Shown: positions 52,618 to 61,307, numbered from the stretch's first letter. The stretch is 64,000 nucleotides of DNA from CAYWXV01 sp964462535 (GCA_964462535.1 CAYWXV010000014.1:16960-80959), one strand, 5' to 3'. Numbers and translations are program-made. Notes: generated from the letters alone by a model not told the origin.

Positions 52618-54402
52618 CTATTCGTGCGAGATTCGAATCGTCTCGTCGATTCGGCGGCACGTGGTATAGGTGAACGAGACCGTTTTAGTGTGGTAGCCCG
52701 ACTTGCTCACCGTCACGGTGTATGTGCGGTAGCCGCACAGCTGCTCGCGCAGATAGTATCCGTCTCCATTCGTGGTCCCGGTTGCGATCGTTGTGTTGCC
52801 GTAGGCTATCACGATTGTCGCGCCGGAGATATACCCGCCATCGGCGGCGGCTGAATCACGAATCCGAAGTGCCATGCTCGCCGTGCAGCAGGTGTCCGGC
52901 GTTGTCTCGTTCTGCAGCAGCTTGTAGGTCAGCTCGCGATTTTGATTGCATCCCATCTCGAGCGACGCCTCGCGTGATCGATAGCCATCACGTGTGAAGT
53001 CAATGCCGTAATTCCCCTGGCATATCCCTTCGAACACGACGTAGCCGTTGGCATTGGTGGTTCCGGAACGGTAGACTGCCCCGTTTCGCCAGACTCGCAC
53101 GGTGACGTTGGAGAGGGCCGCGTTTGAACTCGAGTCACGCATGTTGATCTGGAGCCGACCGTTGCAGCAGGTGTCGGCGCTCGTGTTGCGGGCAAGTGTT
53201 TTCGAGATCTCGAGACGCTGATCACAGGTGATGTCAAAGTCGTATTCCAGACCGCGATACCCTTCGCGAGTGATCGAGATGCTGTAGTTGTCACCCTGGC
53301 ATAGTCCCTCGAAGACGGCATTGGCCGTACTGCTGGTCGTCCGCGTGTTGACAAGCGTGCTTCCCCTCCAAAGCTTAACCGTCGCTCCTGAAATCCGCTC
53401 GCCCGAGGCCGAGTCACGCACGACCACTTCGACGCGACCATTGCAGCAGGAGTCATTACCGTTCCCGCTGGAGGCCGACATTGTCCGCGTTATGGAGGTG
53501 TTCGAGTTGCAGTCGAGTTCGATACGGAACTCGAGAACGTTATATCCTTCGCGGGCGATGCGGACGTTGTATGTCCCCTGGCAGACTTCGCGGAACGTGA
53601 CGCTGCCGTTCTCGGTGCGGAGTGTGCGAGCAGTGCCGCCGATTCGGGTGATCCTGACCTCGGCGTTGTTGATGGCACTTCCGCTGGCGGAGTCGTTGAC
53701 GGCGATGGTCAGCGTTCCACGACAGCAGGTGTCACTGCCGTTCCCTTCCGGGATGGAGCGATACATCACCATGCTGTAAGCGTTGCTGTCGCATCCGGTC
53801 AGGGAGAGACCGCCACGCTCAACCACGCGATACCCCTCGCGCGATAGACGGAAGTTGAACTCACCTCCACAGACTTCGCGGAAGATCACGATGCCATTTG
53901 AGTCAGAGATGCCCGTGCGGTAGGTTCTGTCACCCCGACGGAACTGCACCATGACTCCACCAATTGGGCTGGAGGTTGAATCCGTGACGGCGACCCTGAG
54001 TGTGCCGCAGCACGAATCGTCCCCCGTCATTTGGATCGTGCCGCCGGTCCGACCACCAGCTTCAACAAGGTATCCAGTAAGTCCAACGCTGAAGGGGGGA
54101 AGATCGACCGGAGTGACCTTCAGGAGGTAGCCGTCGGGATTCGACGGAATGCCCGATAGTTCGAATCGACCCATGACATCCGACGTGTCGGCGGCAACCG
54201 TCAATCCTCCGGGATTGACCGCCTCGACGAGCGCCTCGGGGACCATGTTTCCATGTCGGTCAAGAATGGTACCTGTGACAGTGTTCCCCTGCGCGTCGGG
54301 GGGCGAGACCTGTGTGTCGCTACATGCGGCGAACACGAGCGCCACGATTGCGATCAGTGCCGCCGATGCCAGCCGCTGGAGTGAATAGACCTTGTGCATC
54401 AT
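52618..54402 (-). CDS. Lipoprotein with five cysteine-patterned carboxypeptidase-regulatory-like repeats
   Basis: A 594-aa lipoprotein (lipobox VFAAC, C27). Residues 40-110 form a first carboxypeptidase-regulatory-like beta-sandwich. Five tandem domains follow, of about 93-95 residues each. Every one begins D-[TS]-CC (cysteine pairs at 131/132, 226/227, 319/320, 412/413, 505/506) and has two later cysteines, one in a CxG turn and one near the end (178/204, 274/298, 368/393, 461/485, 556/582). Each also has REGY or KSGY in strand 6. The regular four-cysteine set suggests disulfides in the periplasm or on the surface. The ATG at 54399 is an alternative start. The function is unknown; structural or adhesive is likely. 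Confidence 0.82.
   Translation of the reverse strand: MMHKVYSLQRLASAALIAIVALVFAACSDTQVSPPDAQGNTVTGTILDRHGNMVPEALVEAVNPGGLTVAADTSDVMGRFELSGIPSNPDGYLLKVTPVDLPPFSVGLTGYLVEAGGRTGGTIQMTGDDSCCGTLRVAVTDSTSSPIGGVMVQFRRGDRTYRTGISDSNGIVIFREVCGGEFNFRLSREGYRVVERGGLSLTGCDSNAYSMVMYRSIPEGNGSDTCCRGTLTIAVNDSASGSAINNAEVRITRIGGTARTLRTENGSVTFREVCQGTYNVRIAREGYNVLEFRIELDCNSNTSITRTMSASSGNGNDSCCNGRVEVVVRDSASGERISGATVKLWRGSTLVNTRTTSSTANAVFEGLCQGDNYSISITREGYRGLEYDFDITCDQRLEISKTLARNTSADTCCNGRLQINMRDSSSNAALSNVTVRVWRNGAVYRSGTTNANGYVVFEGICQGNYGIDFTRDGYRSREASLEMGCNQNRELTYKLLQNETTPDTCCTASMALRIRDSAAADGGYISGATIVIAYGNTTIATGTTNGDGYYLREQLCGYRTYTVTVSKSGYHTKTVSFTYTTCRRIDETIRISHE
52621..54021 (-). repeat. Five tandem protein-domain repeats of about 280 bp
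   Basis: Coding repeats within the lipoprotein gene, offset by 285, 279, 279 and 279 bases as judged from the spacing of the cysteine pairs. They are similar at the protein level and diverged at the DNA level. Confidence 0.8.
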
Positions 54403-54574
54403 TGAATCGGCTTCCAAAAGTTGTTGTGAAGAGCGCGTCCCGGGTGTGGGAGAGAGTTCGTGCGCTACAGCGTTGCCTGGCACGGCGACTCTGAACCGGG
54501 TGGGGAGGAGGCGGACGTATTGTTCCTGCTTGGGGAGAAGACACAGGAGGACCACCAAAGTTACGGCCGTCGAC

Positions 54575-55558
54575 TCAAAGTTGAGCCACCCCCTCCGCCG
54601 CAAGGAGGGTAGCACCCAACAGGGGACTATTCTGTCCTAATTCGGCTGTTTTGAGCTGGATTCGGTCAACCGGGATGTAGAAAACGTGGTTCTTCAAATG
54701 CTCACGAACTGGGTCCGTCAAGTGGAATCCCGTGGCCGCAACGCCACCCCCCAGCACAATCATCTGCGGCGAAATCACGTGGATTACACTCCCCAGACCG
54801 ATTGCCAGGTACTCCGCGGTCTCTTCCCAGACGTCGGTGCTGAGGGGATCGCCGTCGATGTAGCAAGCCGCGACGAGCTCCGAGGTGATGTTCGAAGGAT
54901 CGTTTCCTGCACGCCGCAGAAGTTCTGTTCCCCTCTCGGGCTCCCTCCGAACCCACTCCCGACCGCGGCGGGCAATGGATCTTCCGCTAGCCATGATCTC
55001 CAGGCACCCTCGATTACCGCAGGGGCAGACCGGCCCATCGGGGGCGACGGTAACGTGTCCAATCTCTCCGGCACCCGAACCTACTCCGTGAAGTAGGCGG
55101 CCGTCGATAATGACTCCCCCCCCGATGCCGGAACTGATGGTAACGTAGACCATGTCGTTCAAACCCTTGGCAGCGCCGAGCCGATGTTCGGCAAGCGCAC
55201 CCAGGTTGGCGTCGTTGTCGAGAAATGCTGGTGCGTTGAACTGTTGCGACAAGATCTCGCGCAACGGAATGTTTGTCCATCCGGGCAGGTGGGGGAAGTT
55301 GAGGACAACGCCATCCATGTGATCCAGTGGTCCCCCTATCGAGATTCCGATGCCCCGAATGGCTCCACCATGTTCGGCGATCAGACGCTCAATCATCCGG
55401 ATCGCCATCGCAATCACTACATCGGGGGTTCCATGCGGTCCGACAGGCTCACGGATCGACGCGATGAGCCGGCCGTCAATTGGCACCTGGTCCGCATCGG
55501 CGATCCCGACGGCAATTTTGGTCCCGCCGATATCGACCGAAGCAATCACACTCTTCAT
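54575..55558 (-). CDS. ROK family sugar kinase (glucokinase-like)
   Basis: A 327-aa ROK protein. The N-terminal phosphate-binding motif is DIGGTKIAVG (9-18), the mid-region has DNDANLGALAEHRLGAA with catalytic aspartate, GGGVIIDG follows, and the ROK zinc site is GHVTV with CPCGNRGCLE (about 168-186). There is no N-terminal helix-turn-helix, so it is a kinase rather than a repressor. The family phosphorylates glucose, fructose, N-acetylmannosamine or similar sugars with ATP. No sugar transport genes are adjacent, so the substrate is open; glucokinase is the default reading. Confidence 0.9.
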   Translation of the reverse strand: MKSVIASVDIGGTKIAVGIADADQVPIDGRLIASIREPVGPHGTPDVVIAMAIRMIERLIAEHGGAIRGIGISIGGPLDHMDGVVLNFPHLPGWTNIPLREILSQQFNAPAFLDNDANLGALAEHRLGAAKGLNDMVYVTISSGIGGGVIIDGRLLHGVGSGAGEIGHVTVAPDGPVCPCGNRGCLEIMASGRSIARRGREWVRREPERGTELLRRAGNDPSNITSELVAACYIDGDPLSTDVWEETAEYLAIGLGSVIHVISPQMIVLGGGVAATGFHLTDPVREHLKNHVFYIPVDRIQLKTAELGQNSPLLGATLLAAEGVAQL

Positions 55559-55646
55559 GCTTCACTCACTTGTGTAACTTTGGCACCCTCAACGGGAGCC
55601 GCGCGGGGGGATAGCACGCCCTCCGCTCTTCTCTTGCCGATAGAAT

Positions 55647-56441
55647 ATGCTTCTTGACGCCCGCAATATTCGATTCCGGTACGGAACCGCCTTCTCGCTG
55701 CACATTGATGCTATCAGCGTGCGTGCGGGGGAGTTCGTGGGGATAATCGGCAGGAACGGGTCAGGCAAGACCACTGTGATGCGGATCATCGGCGGCCTCC
55801 TTCCGCCTGCCTCCGGCACGCTCCTTCTGGATGGCGAGTCGTTATCGCAAATGACACCTGCGCGGCGAGGTCGGAGGATCGTGTATGTACCGCAATCCCA
55901 TCGACCCGTATTCGATTTCACGGTCGAGCAGACGGTCCTCCTCGGGAGGATACCTCATCGACACGGTGCCGGGGGATTCGAACGACGCGAGGATATTGAA
56001 GCTGCCGATCAGGCGATTGCGCTGATGCACCTGGAGTCTCTCCGTCGCCAGGCAATCACCCGCCTTTCGGGCGGGGAGCTGCAACGGACTATTCTTGCCC
56101 GCGCCCTGGCGCAATCGCCTCTGGTCTACCTTCTCGACGAGCCGAACACACATCTGGACATCGGCCATCAACTCGATGTTCTCGACCGCATCAGGAATGA
56201 AGCAGCCAGAAGGGGAGCGGGCATCATTGCCTCGATGCACGATCTCAACCTCGCCTCCATACTGTGCGACAGGCTTCTTCTGGTGGAGAGTGGAAGCGTA
56301 GTGGCTGAGGGTGCCCCCTCCGACGTACTCAGTTCAGACCTGTTGAACCAGGCATTTCAGGCGAGACTGGAGATTGATGCCGGAGCGTATGGAGACGCTC
56401 CGGCAGTTCGATATCGTTATGACCGCACTGCCCGATCGTGA
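55647..56441 (+). CDS. ABC transporter ATP-binding protein, iron-siderophore/cobalamin type (FepC/BtuD-like)
   Basis: A 264-aa ATPase. Walker A is GRNGSGKTT, the Q-loop YVPQSHRPVFDF, the signature LSGGELQRT, Walker B VYLLDEPNTHLDI and the switch histidine SMHDLN. The DEPNTHLDI wording and the spacing match the FecE/FepC/BtuD/HmuV class. No permease or binding-protein gene is near, so its partners lie elsewhere. The 3' end overlaps the start of the ElyC-like gene by about 50 bases. Confidence 0.88.
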   Translation: MLLDARNIRFRYGTAFSLHIDAISVRAGEFVGIIGRNGSGKTTVMRIIGGLLPPASGTLLLDGESLSQMTPARRGRRIVYVPQSHRPVFDFTVEQTVLLGRIPHRHGAGGFERREDIEAADQAIALMHLESLRRQAITRLSGGELQRTILARALAQSPLVYLLDEPNTHLDIGHQLDVLDRIRNEAARRGAGIIASMHDLNLASILCDRLLLVESGSVVAEGAPSDVLSSDLLNQAFQARLEIDAGAYGDAPAVRYRYDRTARS

Positions 56442-57477
56442 CCCGAAGTCTCCTATTCTTCCATCGATCCCTATCGATGGTGGGGGAGACGCGACAATAC
56501 CCGTTCTTCTAGGCGTCTCCCTTGCGATGGAGCTGGCTATGATCGTCTTCATGACGATGATTCGCTATCGATCGCAGAACCTGGAACCGGTCTTTCTCGA
56601 CCTGACCCGAACAGGAAACGTCGTCTCGCTGCTCGTTGCGCTCCCGCTCCCCGTCCTCATGGTGGTCAACGCCTTGAGGAGGAAGAACTGGACGCGGGGA
56701 CGGGGGGCGGCCGCGGCGGCATTGTCCGGCACGTCACTTGCGCTTCTGACGGCTTCGCCACTCCTCACGACTCTCGTCCCCTCTATTCCCCAGTTCGGCT
56801 ATCTGCTCTTCATCGCGTCCCGCGTCGGCGAGTTGTCGGTCCTCGTCGAGTGGCTTTCGCGTCGCCAGGGGCGGTCGTGGCGGAGAAGAGGGGTCGATGT
56901 CTTCGGCCGCGCGGTTGCCATTGCCGTCTTCTCGTTCCTCGTGGTGATCGCGTCTGTCCTGATCAGCCCCTTCGGTGGATCGATCGTACAGGAGCCGAGG
57001 GGATCGTACGATGCCGGTGTGATTCTTGGGGCGGCGGTCTGGAGCGGCGATCGTCCTAGTCCGGTGCTGCGCGAGCGGATAAATGCCGGCTACGATCTCT
57101 ATCGCAATGGGACCGTGCAGTTTCTTGTGCTGACGGGTGGACACGCACCGAACGAAATGGCCGAGGCGGACGTGGCCAGGCGCGAGCTCGTCAAGCGTGG
57201 TGTCGATCCGACACGTATCGTCGTCGAGACCAATACCAGTTCAACGCTGGAACAGATTCTCTACCTGCGCGACCAGATCAACAAGCGTCAGGGGTGGGAT
57301 TCGTTCATCATCATTTCTGATCGCTTCCATCTGAAACGGGCGTTGGAGATCTGTCAATTCAATGACCTCAACGCCGTCGGGTTCTCTTCTGAATCACCGC
57401 TCGGTGCCCAGAATCTTGCGTTCTACCACATCCGCGAAAGCGCCGCGCTGGCGTTGTACTGGCTGTTCGGGGTGTAG
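56389..57477 (+). CDS. ElyC/SanA/YdcF family membrane protein (DUF218)
   Basis: A 362-aa protein with several N-terminal membrane helices (about 45-205) and a C-terminal DUF218 domain (about 210-355). The DUF218 hallmarks are AGVILGAAVWSGDRPSPVLRERI, LTGGHAPNEMAEADVARRELV, ETNTSSTLEQIL and SDRFHLKRAL. Members act in envelope biogenesis (ElyC) and vancomycin tolerance (SanA), probably on lipid-linked carriers. A start at 56389 has CGGAG 4 bases before it; 56374 (TTG) and 56419 are alternatives. It overlaps the preceding ABC ATPase gene, so they are translated together. Confidence 0.85.
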   Translation: METLRQFDIVMTALPDRDPKSPILPSIPIDGGGDATIPVLLGVSLAMELAMIVFMTMIRYRSQNLEPVFLDLTRTGNVVSLLVALPLPVLMVVNALRRKNWTRGRGAAAAALSGTSLALLTASPLLTTLVPSIPQFGYLLFIASRVGELSVLVEWLSRRQGRSWRRRGVDVFGRAVAIAVFSFLVVIASVLISPFGGSIVQEPRGSYDAGVILGAAVWSGDRPSPVLRERINAGYDLYRNGTVQFLVLTGGHAPNEMAEADVARRELVKRGVDPTRIVVETNTSSTLEQILYLRDQINKRQGWDSFIIISDRFHLKRALEICQFNDLNAVGFSSESPLGAQNLAFYHIRESAALALYWLFGV

Positions 57478-57686
57478 CGGTGGAAATGTGGGGGCTGAAG
57501 CAGATCGAAATCCATTCGCTGCTGAAATACGGCGCGACCGGGGTTGTTCCGACCGCTCCGCGGGGTGATCCCCTCGTTGTCGGCATTCATCCCGGTCGCA
57601 TCGGCACGCTTAGAGCCCGTCCATGACGCCGACGGAATCGGCGAGATTCCACACGTTCGGAAAATCCTCATTGAGGACCGGGCGAA

Positions 57687-58229
57687 CTATTTAATACCCA
57701 ATCGTGCAGCCTCTTCGGGCGACTGTTTCTTCAACAGATCATAGTTGGCGTATTGCGTTATGATGTTGAAGTCCATTATCAGCTTGTGCAGCTGCTGATC
57801 CTGGAAATAGTGCTGTTGGATATCGTTGAATGAGGCGAACACGGGCGTGTTGTAGAGGGCGTTCATCTTCGACAGGATCGCAGCGTCCACAGCTGATCGA
57901 CCGGCAGCATCGAGCGCTTCACGTTGCTTACCCAGCGCAACCATCCTTGTAATACACTCACCTCTCATCGACTCGATGTCGGCCATCACGTCGGCGGCGG
58001 CCGGCATAGCCTTCAGTCGTTCGACCAGCTTCGACATGTTGTCGGTGTACAGATTGCCAATTGCGTCGCCTAGCTGCGCTGGTGTCATGTCCTCAGATTT
58101 CTCGACAGCCTCACCGCCGGATCCGGATGCCTGATCGGCGGAACCTCCGGCATCCTTGCCACCGCACGATGCCGCTAGCGCAACAGCGAGCGCGATTGCT
58201 GGAAACAGTCCCCACGTTTGGCTCTTCAT
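57687..58229 (-). CDS. Hypothetical lipoprotein
   Basis: A 180-aa lipoprotein (lipobox LAASC, C22) that I do not recognise. A Gly/Ser-rich linker (GGKDAGGSADQASGSGGEAVEKSED) follows the lipidation site, then a helical domain of about 130 residues (LGDAIGNLYTDNMSKLVERLKAMP; FNDIQQHYFQDQQLHKLIMDFNIITQYANYDLL). It may fold as a helical bundle in the periplasm. An ATG at 58244 is an alternative start. It is alone on the minus strand at the edge of the toxin-related island. Confidence 0.75.
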   Translation of the reverse strand: MKSQTWGLFPAIALAVALAASCGGKDAGGSADQASGSGGEAVEKSEDMTPAQLGDAIGNLYTDNMSKLVERLKAMPAAADVMADIESMRGECITRMVALGKQREALDAAGRSAVDAAILSKMNALYNTPVFASFNDIQQHYFQDQQLHKLIMDFNIITQYANYDLLKKQSPEEAARLGIK

Positions 58230-58618
58230 TGTCTGATCCTCCAATGGTACATGGAATGGTTATCCATCTTCGAAATGTGGGGGTCGTCGGATGGTAGGCG
58301 GGATGCTCCCCGGCGTGGTGTTGGGAGCGCGGATGGATACGCGGATGCGCTGGAAGGTGTTGGCAATGTAGGGGAGTCAATTCAATTCCCCAACGGTGCG
58401 CGGCGTTGCACCGGGCGGCCGCATTCCACGTGCGTGCAAACAAGGTGAGTTGGCCGCGTCCCGACGGTCTCCCGACTAGCAATGATAACGCAGCATGTTC
58501 GCGGGCAATGCACACCGCCACCTGGCGGATGACAGTGTCCTTCCGGCATCCTTATGGTGGACGAAGTTCGGCGTGTTGCAGAATCATGGTCTCATGGTCA
58601 TCGTGCCGCCGTGAAGAC
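58230..58618. other. Intergenic region at the start of the accessory island
   Basis: Nearly 390 bases with no supportable gene; reading frames have odd composition and no start signals. It contains small dyads only (such as GGGGA...TCCCC near 58373-58393). It must hold the promoter of the minus-strand lipoprotein gene and perhaps that of the small membrane-protein gene. Confidence 0.45.
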
Positions 58619-58993
58619 ATGTATCTTGCGCACTCCCTCTCATGTCACCCCGCCAGCCCTTTGGTACGTAGATCCCAAGAACACCGACTCCAGTCGTTGA
58701 TGCTGTCACTCGGCTTTGCCGCCTTGGCACTCGCAATCATGGTGATTCTTCAGCGCTGCTTCGACGGACGATCCCCCGAGATGATCCGCGCACTGTTCCC
58801 GTGGTACGGGAGAACAGGTCGATATGCCACGGGTATCTACTTCCTGCTAATGGTCGTCATGATTGTTCTGTCGCGAAGAGAGCGGCTTCGCCCCTGGTAC
58901 ACCTTTATTGGATTCGGAGTTGGGTGCTCCTTCCTCTTCATGGTGCATGCGTTGTTTTGCTGGTACGGCTGGATGTTCACGGGCGGTGATTGA
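58619..58993 (+). CDS. Small three-helix membrane protein, unknown function
   Basis: A protein of 124 aa with three clear hydrophobic helices: LMLSLGFAALALAIMVIL, YATGIYFLLMVVMIVLS and FIGFGVGCSFLFMVHALFCWYGW. It is not recognised as a family. An ATG at 58700 would start right at the first helix and is an alternative. Its TGA stop shares a base with an ATG (TGATG) that opens the next frame, so the two products are probably made together. Position next to RHS remains makes an immunity or effector-associated role possible, but this is guesswork. Confidence 0.6.
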   Translation: MYLAHSLSCHPASPLVRRSQEHRLQSLMLSLGFAALALAIMVILQRCFDGRSPEMIRALFPWYGRTGRYATGIYFLLMVVMIVLSRRERLRPWYTFIGFGVGCSFLFMVHALFCWYGWMFTGGD

Positions 58994-59475
58994 TGCTCGC
59001 GAAGGGGCTATGGACGTTGCCCCCTCTCAGCCGCTCTACACACAGGACCGATAGCAACGTCGAACTGTCATCGCCCAATGCAATGACCATAGAAATCCGC
59101 TGCCAGACCGGTAGGCGAGTCCTGCGTTTCTCGAACGTCCGCATGACGGACGACGAGTTCGGCCTCTTCGACATTACGCTTGAAGCGGAGGGGATGCGTA
59201 TAGAAATCCCGTGCACGTATTCCGTCCCCGGGCATCAGTACCTTTTGAGCTTGCTGCAAGGAATGGTCGTGAGCTGGCCGGCCGGATGGACAGGTGTCCA
59301 ATCATGGCGCAGCATCGACGGCGAGTTAGGTCTTGATTTCGAATGGCGGAAGACCGGGTCGATTGACATGACCGTGGAACTGACTATGGAACTGGTCTGG
59401 CTGACGGAGGTGAAGATGGTTATCGACTACCAACACCTATCTGACGTAGCCCAGCAGATGACTCGGTTCGTGTAG
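58993..59475 (+). CDS. DUF6228-like protein, possible toxin immunity protein
   Basis: A 160-aa soluble protein; the conserved part starts at an internal ATG (59083; MTIEIRC). The pattern of a small beta-sandwich, then a central WPAGWTGVQSWRSIDGELGLDFEWRK, a TVELTMELVWLTEVKMVIDYQHLSDVAQQMTRF ending with a beta strand and a terminal helix resembles DUF6228/WapI-immunity-like proteins found near polymorphic toxins, from memory of the family. The TGATG junction with the membrane-protein gene argues for the 58993 start. After the TAG stop the same frame stays open for about 75 codons. Confidence 0.55.
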   Translation: MLAKGLWTLPPLSRSTHRTDSNVELSSPNAMTIEIRCQTGRRVLRFSNVRMTDDEFGLFDITLEAEGMRIEIPCTYSVPGHQYLLSLLQGMVVSWPAGWTGVQSWRSIDGELGLDFEWRKTGSIDMTVELTMELVWLTEVKMVIDYQHLSDVAQQMTRFV

Positions 59476-59478
59476 GTA

Positions 59479-59699
59479 CACCGGCTGCTGGGGGAGACCG
59501 ACAGCATCTTTGGCTGGAAGCTGATGCATCCCTCGTCGCGCTACCGGGCGCAGGTGGCGCCGTCTGCAGGGTACGACGACTTCGAGAACATCGCGCGGCA
59601 TGGTGAAGTGCGCAACCACCTCGGGAAGGAAGCAGCGATAGCCTATCGCGAGCATGCGGGCGATTCGACGCGGTCTACTTCGCACATCTGAGGTGATGT
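59479..59699 (+). pseudogene. Remnant reading frame, possibly RHS-derived
   Basis: Directly after the TAG of the DUF6228-like gene the same frame runs open to TGA at 59697-59699. It reads VHRLLGETDSIFGWKL, then FENIARHGEVRNHLGKEAA. RNHLG is the shape of the RHS-core (DHLGNV) motif, so this may be a decayed RHS piece. There is no start codon with a ribosome site and no complete domain. Low certainty. Confidence 0.35.
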
Positions 59700-59867
59700 C
59701 TGGGTGTGGTGGTCGCATTTCCGACCGGATTGCTGGTCGGCGAGCGAATATCACACAAAGGCACAAAGGCACAAAGGCAAGAAGGTGGATCGAGGCATTG
59801 CCCTTCGTCACTTCGTGATTTGGCGCCTCCGTGTGATTGTCCCGTGCGCACTTCACCGGGGTTCCGC
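59685..59867. repeat. Hairpin-containing direct repeat, copy 1
   Basis: About 183 bases repeated with roughly 90 percent identity at 60016-60196. Each copy has a conserved 65-base lead (GAGGTGATGTCTGG...), an 86-base imperfect hairpin (59751-59836 here, TCACACAAAGGC... against GCGCCTCCGTGTGA) and a conserved tail (GCGCACTTCACCGGGGTTCCGC). The hairpin translates as the often mis-annotated FVPLCLCVI-type peptides known from dispersed intergenic repeats. Confidence 0.8.
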
Positions 59868-60015
59868 TCTTCTTCTCATTGTTCTCTCTTCATCTCCAAA
59901 GTTCAGCAAGTAACCGAGCTTCAAACCGGACATCAGCAGATAGGCGAGCCCCTGGTTACTGCTGGCACGAGAGAGCAGCTTGATAATGAAGCCGCTCTCT
60001 GCTGTCGTATTCGTG

Positions 60016-60196
60016 CATCCGAGGTGATGTCTGGTTGTGGTGGTCGCATTTCCGACCGGATTGCTGGTAGGGAGGGCATATCACACAAAGGCGCGAAGGC
60101 ACAAAGGGAAGAAGGTGGATCGAGGCAGTGACCTTCGTCACTTCGTGGCTTTGCGCCTCCGTGTGAGTGTCCCTGCGCACTTCACCGGGGTTCCGC
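60016..60196. repeat. Hairpin-containing direct repeat, copy 2
   Basis: Second copy of the 59685-59867 element; its hairpin spans 60081-60166. The outer stem is TCACACAAAGGCGCGAAGG against CTTTGCGCCTCCGTGTGA, with an inner stem CACAAAGGGAAGAAGG against CCTTCGTCACTTCGTG. The 148 bases between the copies are unrelated to both. Confidence 0.8.
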
Positions 60197-60504
60197 CTTG
60201 GCTCGATTCGGTATCGGCGACGCAATCGGGTGGCCCGCTGTTCAAGCAGGCTCTCGCGTATGACTCCAGCGGCCAGATCCTGACACAGCGGTATCAGCAC
60301 GGCGTCGCGTCTGAATCGATACACAAGTACTACTTCGACAACGTCGACCGCCTGGCGGGTGGTGGATCGACGGCGCGCCCGACACGACGAGGTATTGGTA
60401 CGACGCCGATGGCGCCGTGACGCGACGAACGATCGTGGACTACCGGTATCTGACGATGACGGGAAAGGACCAGGTCTACGCGTGTCGGAGCCTCGTGCCG
60501 CTTT
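60197..60504 (+). pseudogene. Broken RHS-repeat gene fragment
   Basis: The frame entering from copy 2 reads FKQALAYDSSGQILTQRYQ, then KYYFDNVDRLAGG, an RHS/YD repeat. A frameshift near 60360 moves the rest into another frame, where TRYWYDADGAVTRRTIVDYRY and a stop at 60502-60504 follow. There is no start, no core domain and no toxin tip, so this is the residue of a larger RHS gene, cut at its left side by the hairpin repeat. Confidence 0.65.
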
Positions 60505-60626
60505 GATTACTATCGCTCGCTGTCTAGGCCCTCTCATATTATTCGACTACGCCAACGATCGTAAGGAAGTAGTGAATGTGTGCGATATATGTTCCTCAAA
60601 TGATCGTTGCGCAAGAGGAGAGCACG

Positions 60627-61307
60627 ATGCTGCGGCGACGTGTCATACTCGGTCTATCGATTTTCGTAGTCGTTGCACAGTGCACTATGGGTGGATGTAC
60701 GAGCGGAGATCGGACGATCCAAGACGCGGACTTGGATGGCGACCCGAGTCCATACTTCCAATATCGTATGGCGACGATTATTGCTCATCGCATCGTCGAT
60801 TATCTCTATGAGGTTCGCGCCAGCGGCGTGACGATGACTGAGCCGAACTATCTCTTGAGAAACGGCGAGCCCGTGATTAGGTTCGAATCCGTCTCTTCTG
60901 CGTGCGTTCGGAGTGACTGGCGGTATTACCACTACTACTGGAGAGATTTTCAGACGATGGATCGTGCAACCGGGCGCAGGTTGTTTCCCGCTTGGCTAGT
61001 GAGAACAGACCTCGAACGCGGGCTTGTCGCAGTCGACTACCATGACTCTTCGATCATCATAATCAGTGGCCCTCTGCCTAGTGTGCACGTCGACACTTTT
61101 GCGCTGCCGATCGGAGATGATTTAGAAGAATGGCTCAAGTGTGTTGCTCACCTGAGATGTGCGAACTATCAGATTGACAGCGTGATTGCCGTTGATACGT
61201 CGTTGGCATCCGTGACCTTTCGATCCAGCGACTCTCCAGACCTGTATCGCTGGTCAATCGATTTGTCTCGAAGACCTTACCGGGATACAGTTGTCAACGC
61301 GAAATGA
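60627..61307 (+). CDS. Hypothetical lipoprotein, possible orphan immunity protein
   Basis: A 226-aa lipoprotein with a clear signal (VILGLSIFVVVAQCTMGGC, lipobox MGGC, C20) and an AGGAGA ribosome site before the ATG at 60627. The mature part is not recognised: mixed alpha/beta, many aromatic residues (DWRYYHYYWRDF), and ending in SIDLSRRPYRDT. It lies between two RHS fragments, exactly where a cognate or displaced immunity gene is expected, and lipoproteins are suited to protect against periplasm-acting toxins. That role is an inference from position. Confidence 0.7.
   Translation: MLRRRVILGLSIFVVVAQCTMGGCTSGDRTIQDADLDGDPSPYFQYRMATIIAHRIVDYLYEVRASGVTMTEPNYLLRNGEPVIRFESVSSACVRSDWRYYHYYWRDFQTMDRATGRRLFPAWLVRTDLERGLVAVDYHDSSIIIISGPLPSVHVDTFALPIGDDLEEWLKCVAHLRCANYQIDSVIAVDTSLASVTFRSSDSPDLYRWSIDLSRRPYRDTVVNAK

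Noticed and set aside
57478..57686. Short frames in the gap after the ElyC-like gene (for example about 45 codons from 57487)
   Set aside because: No ribosome site, no recognisable domain, and conflicting frames on both strands; nothing supports one over another.
59706..60537. Frames through the hairpin repeats encoding peptides such as FVPLCLCVI or HKGTKAQRHKG
   Set aside because: These are translations of the repeat stems, a common source of false genes; there is no start signal or conservation as protein.
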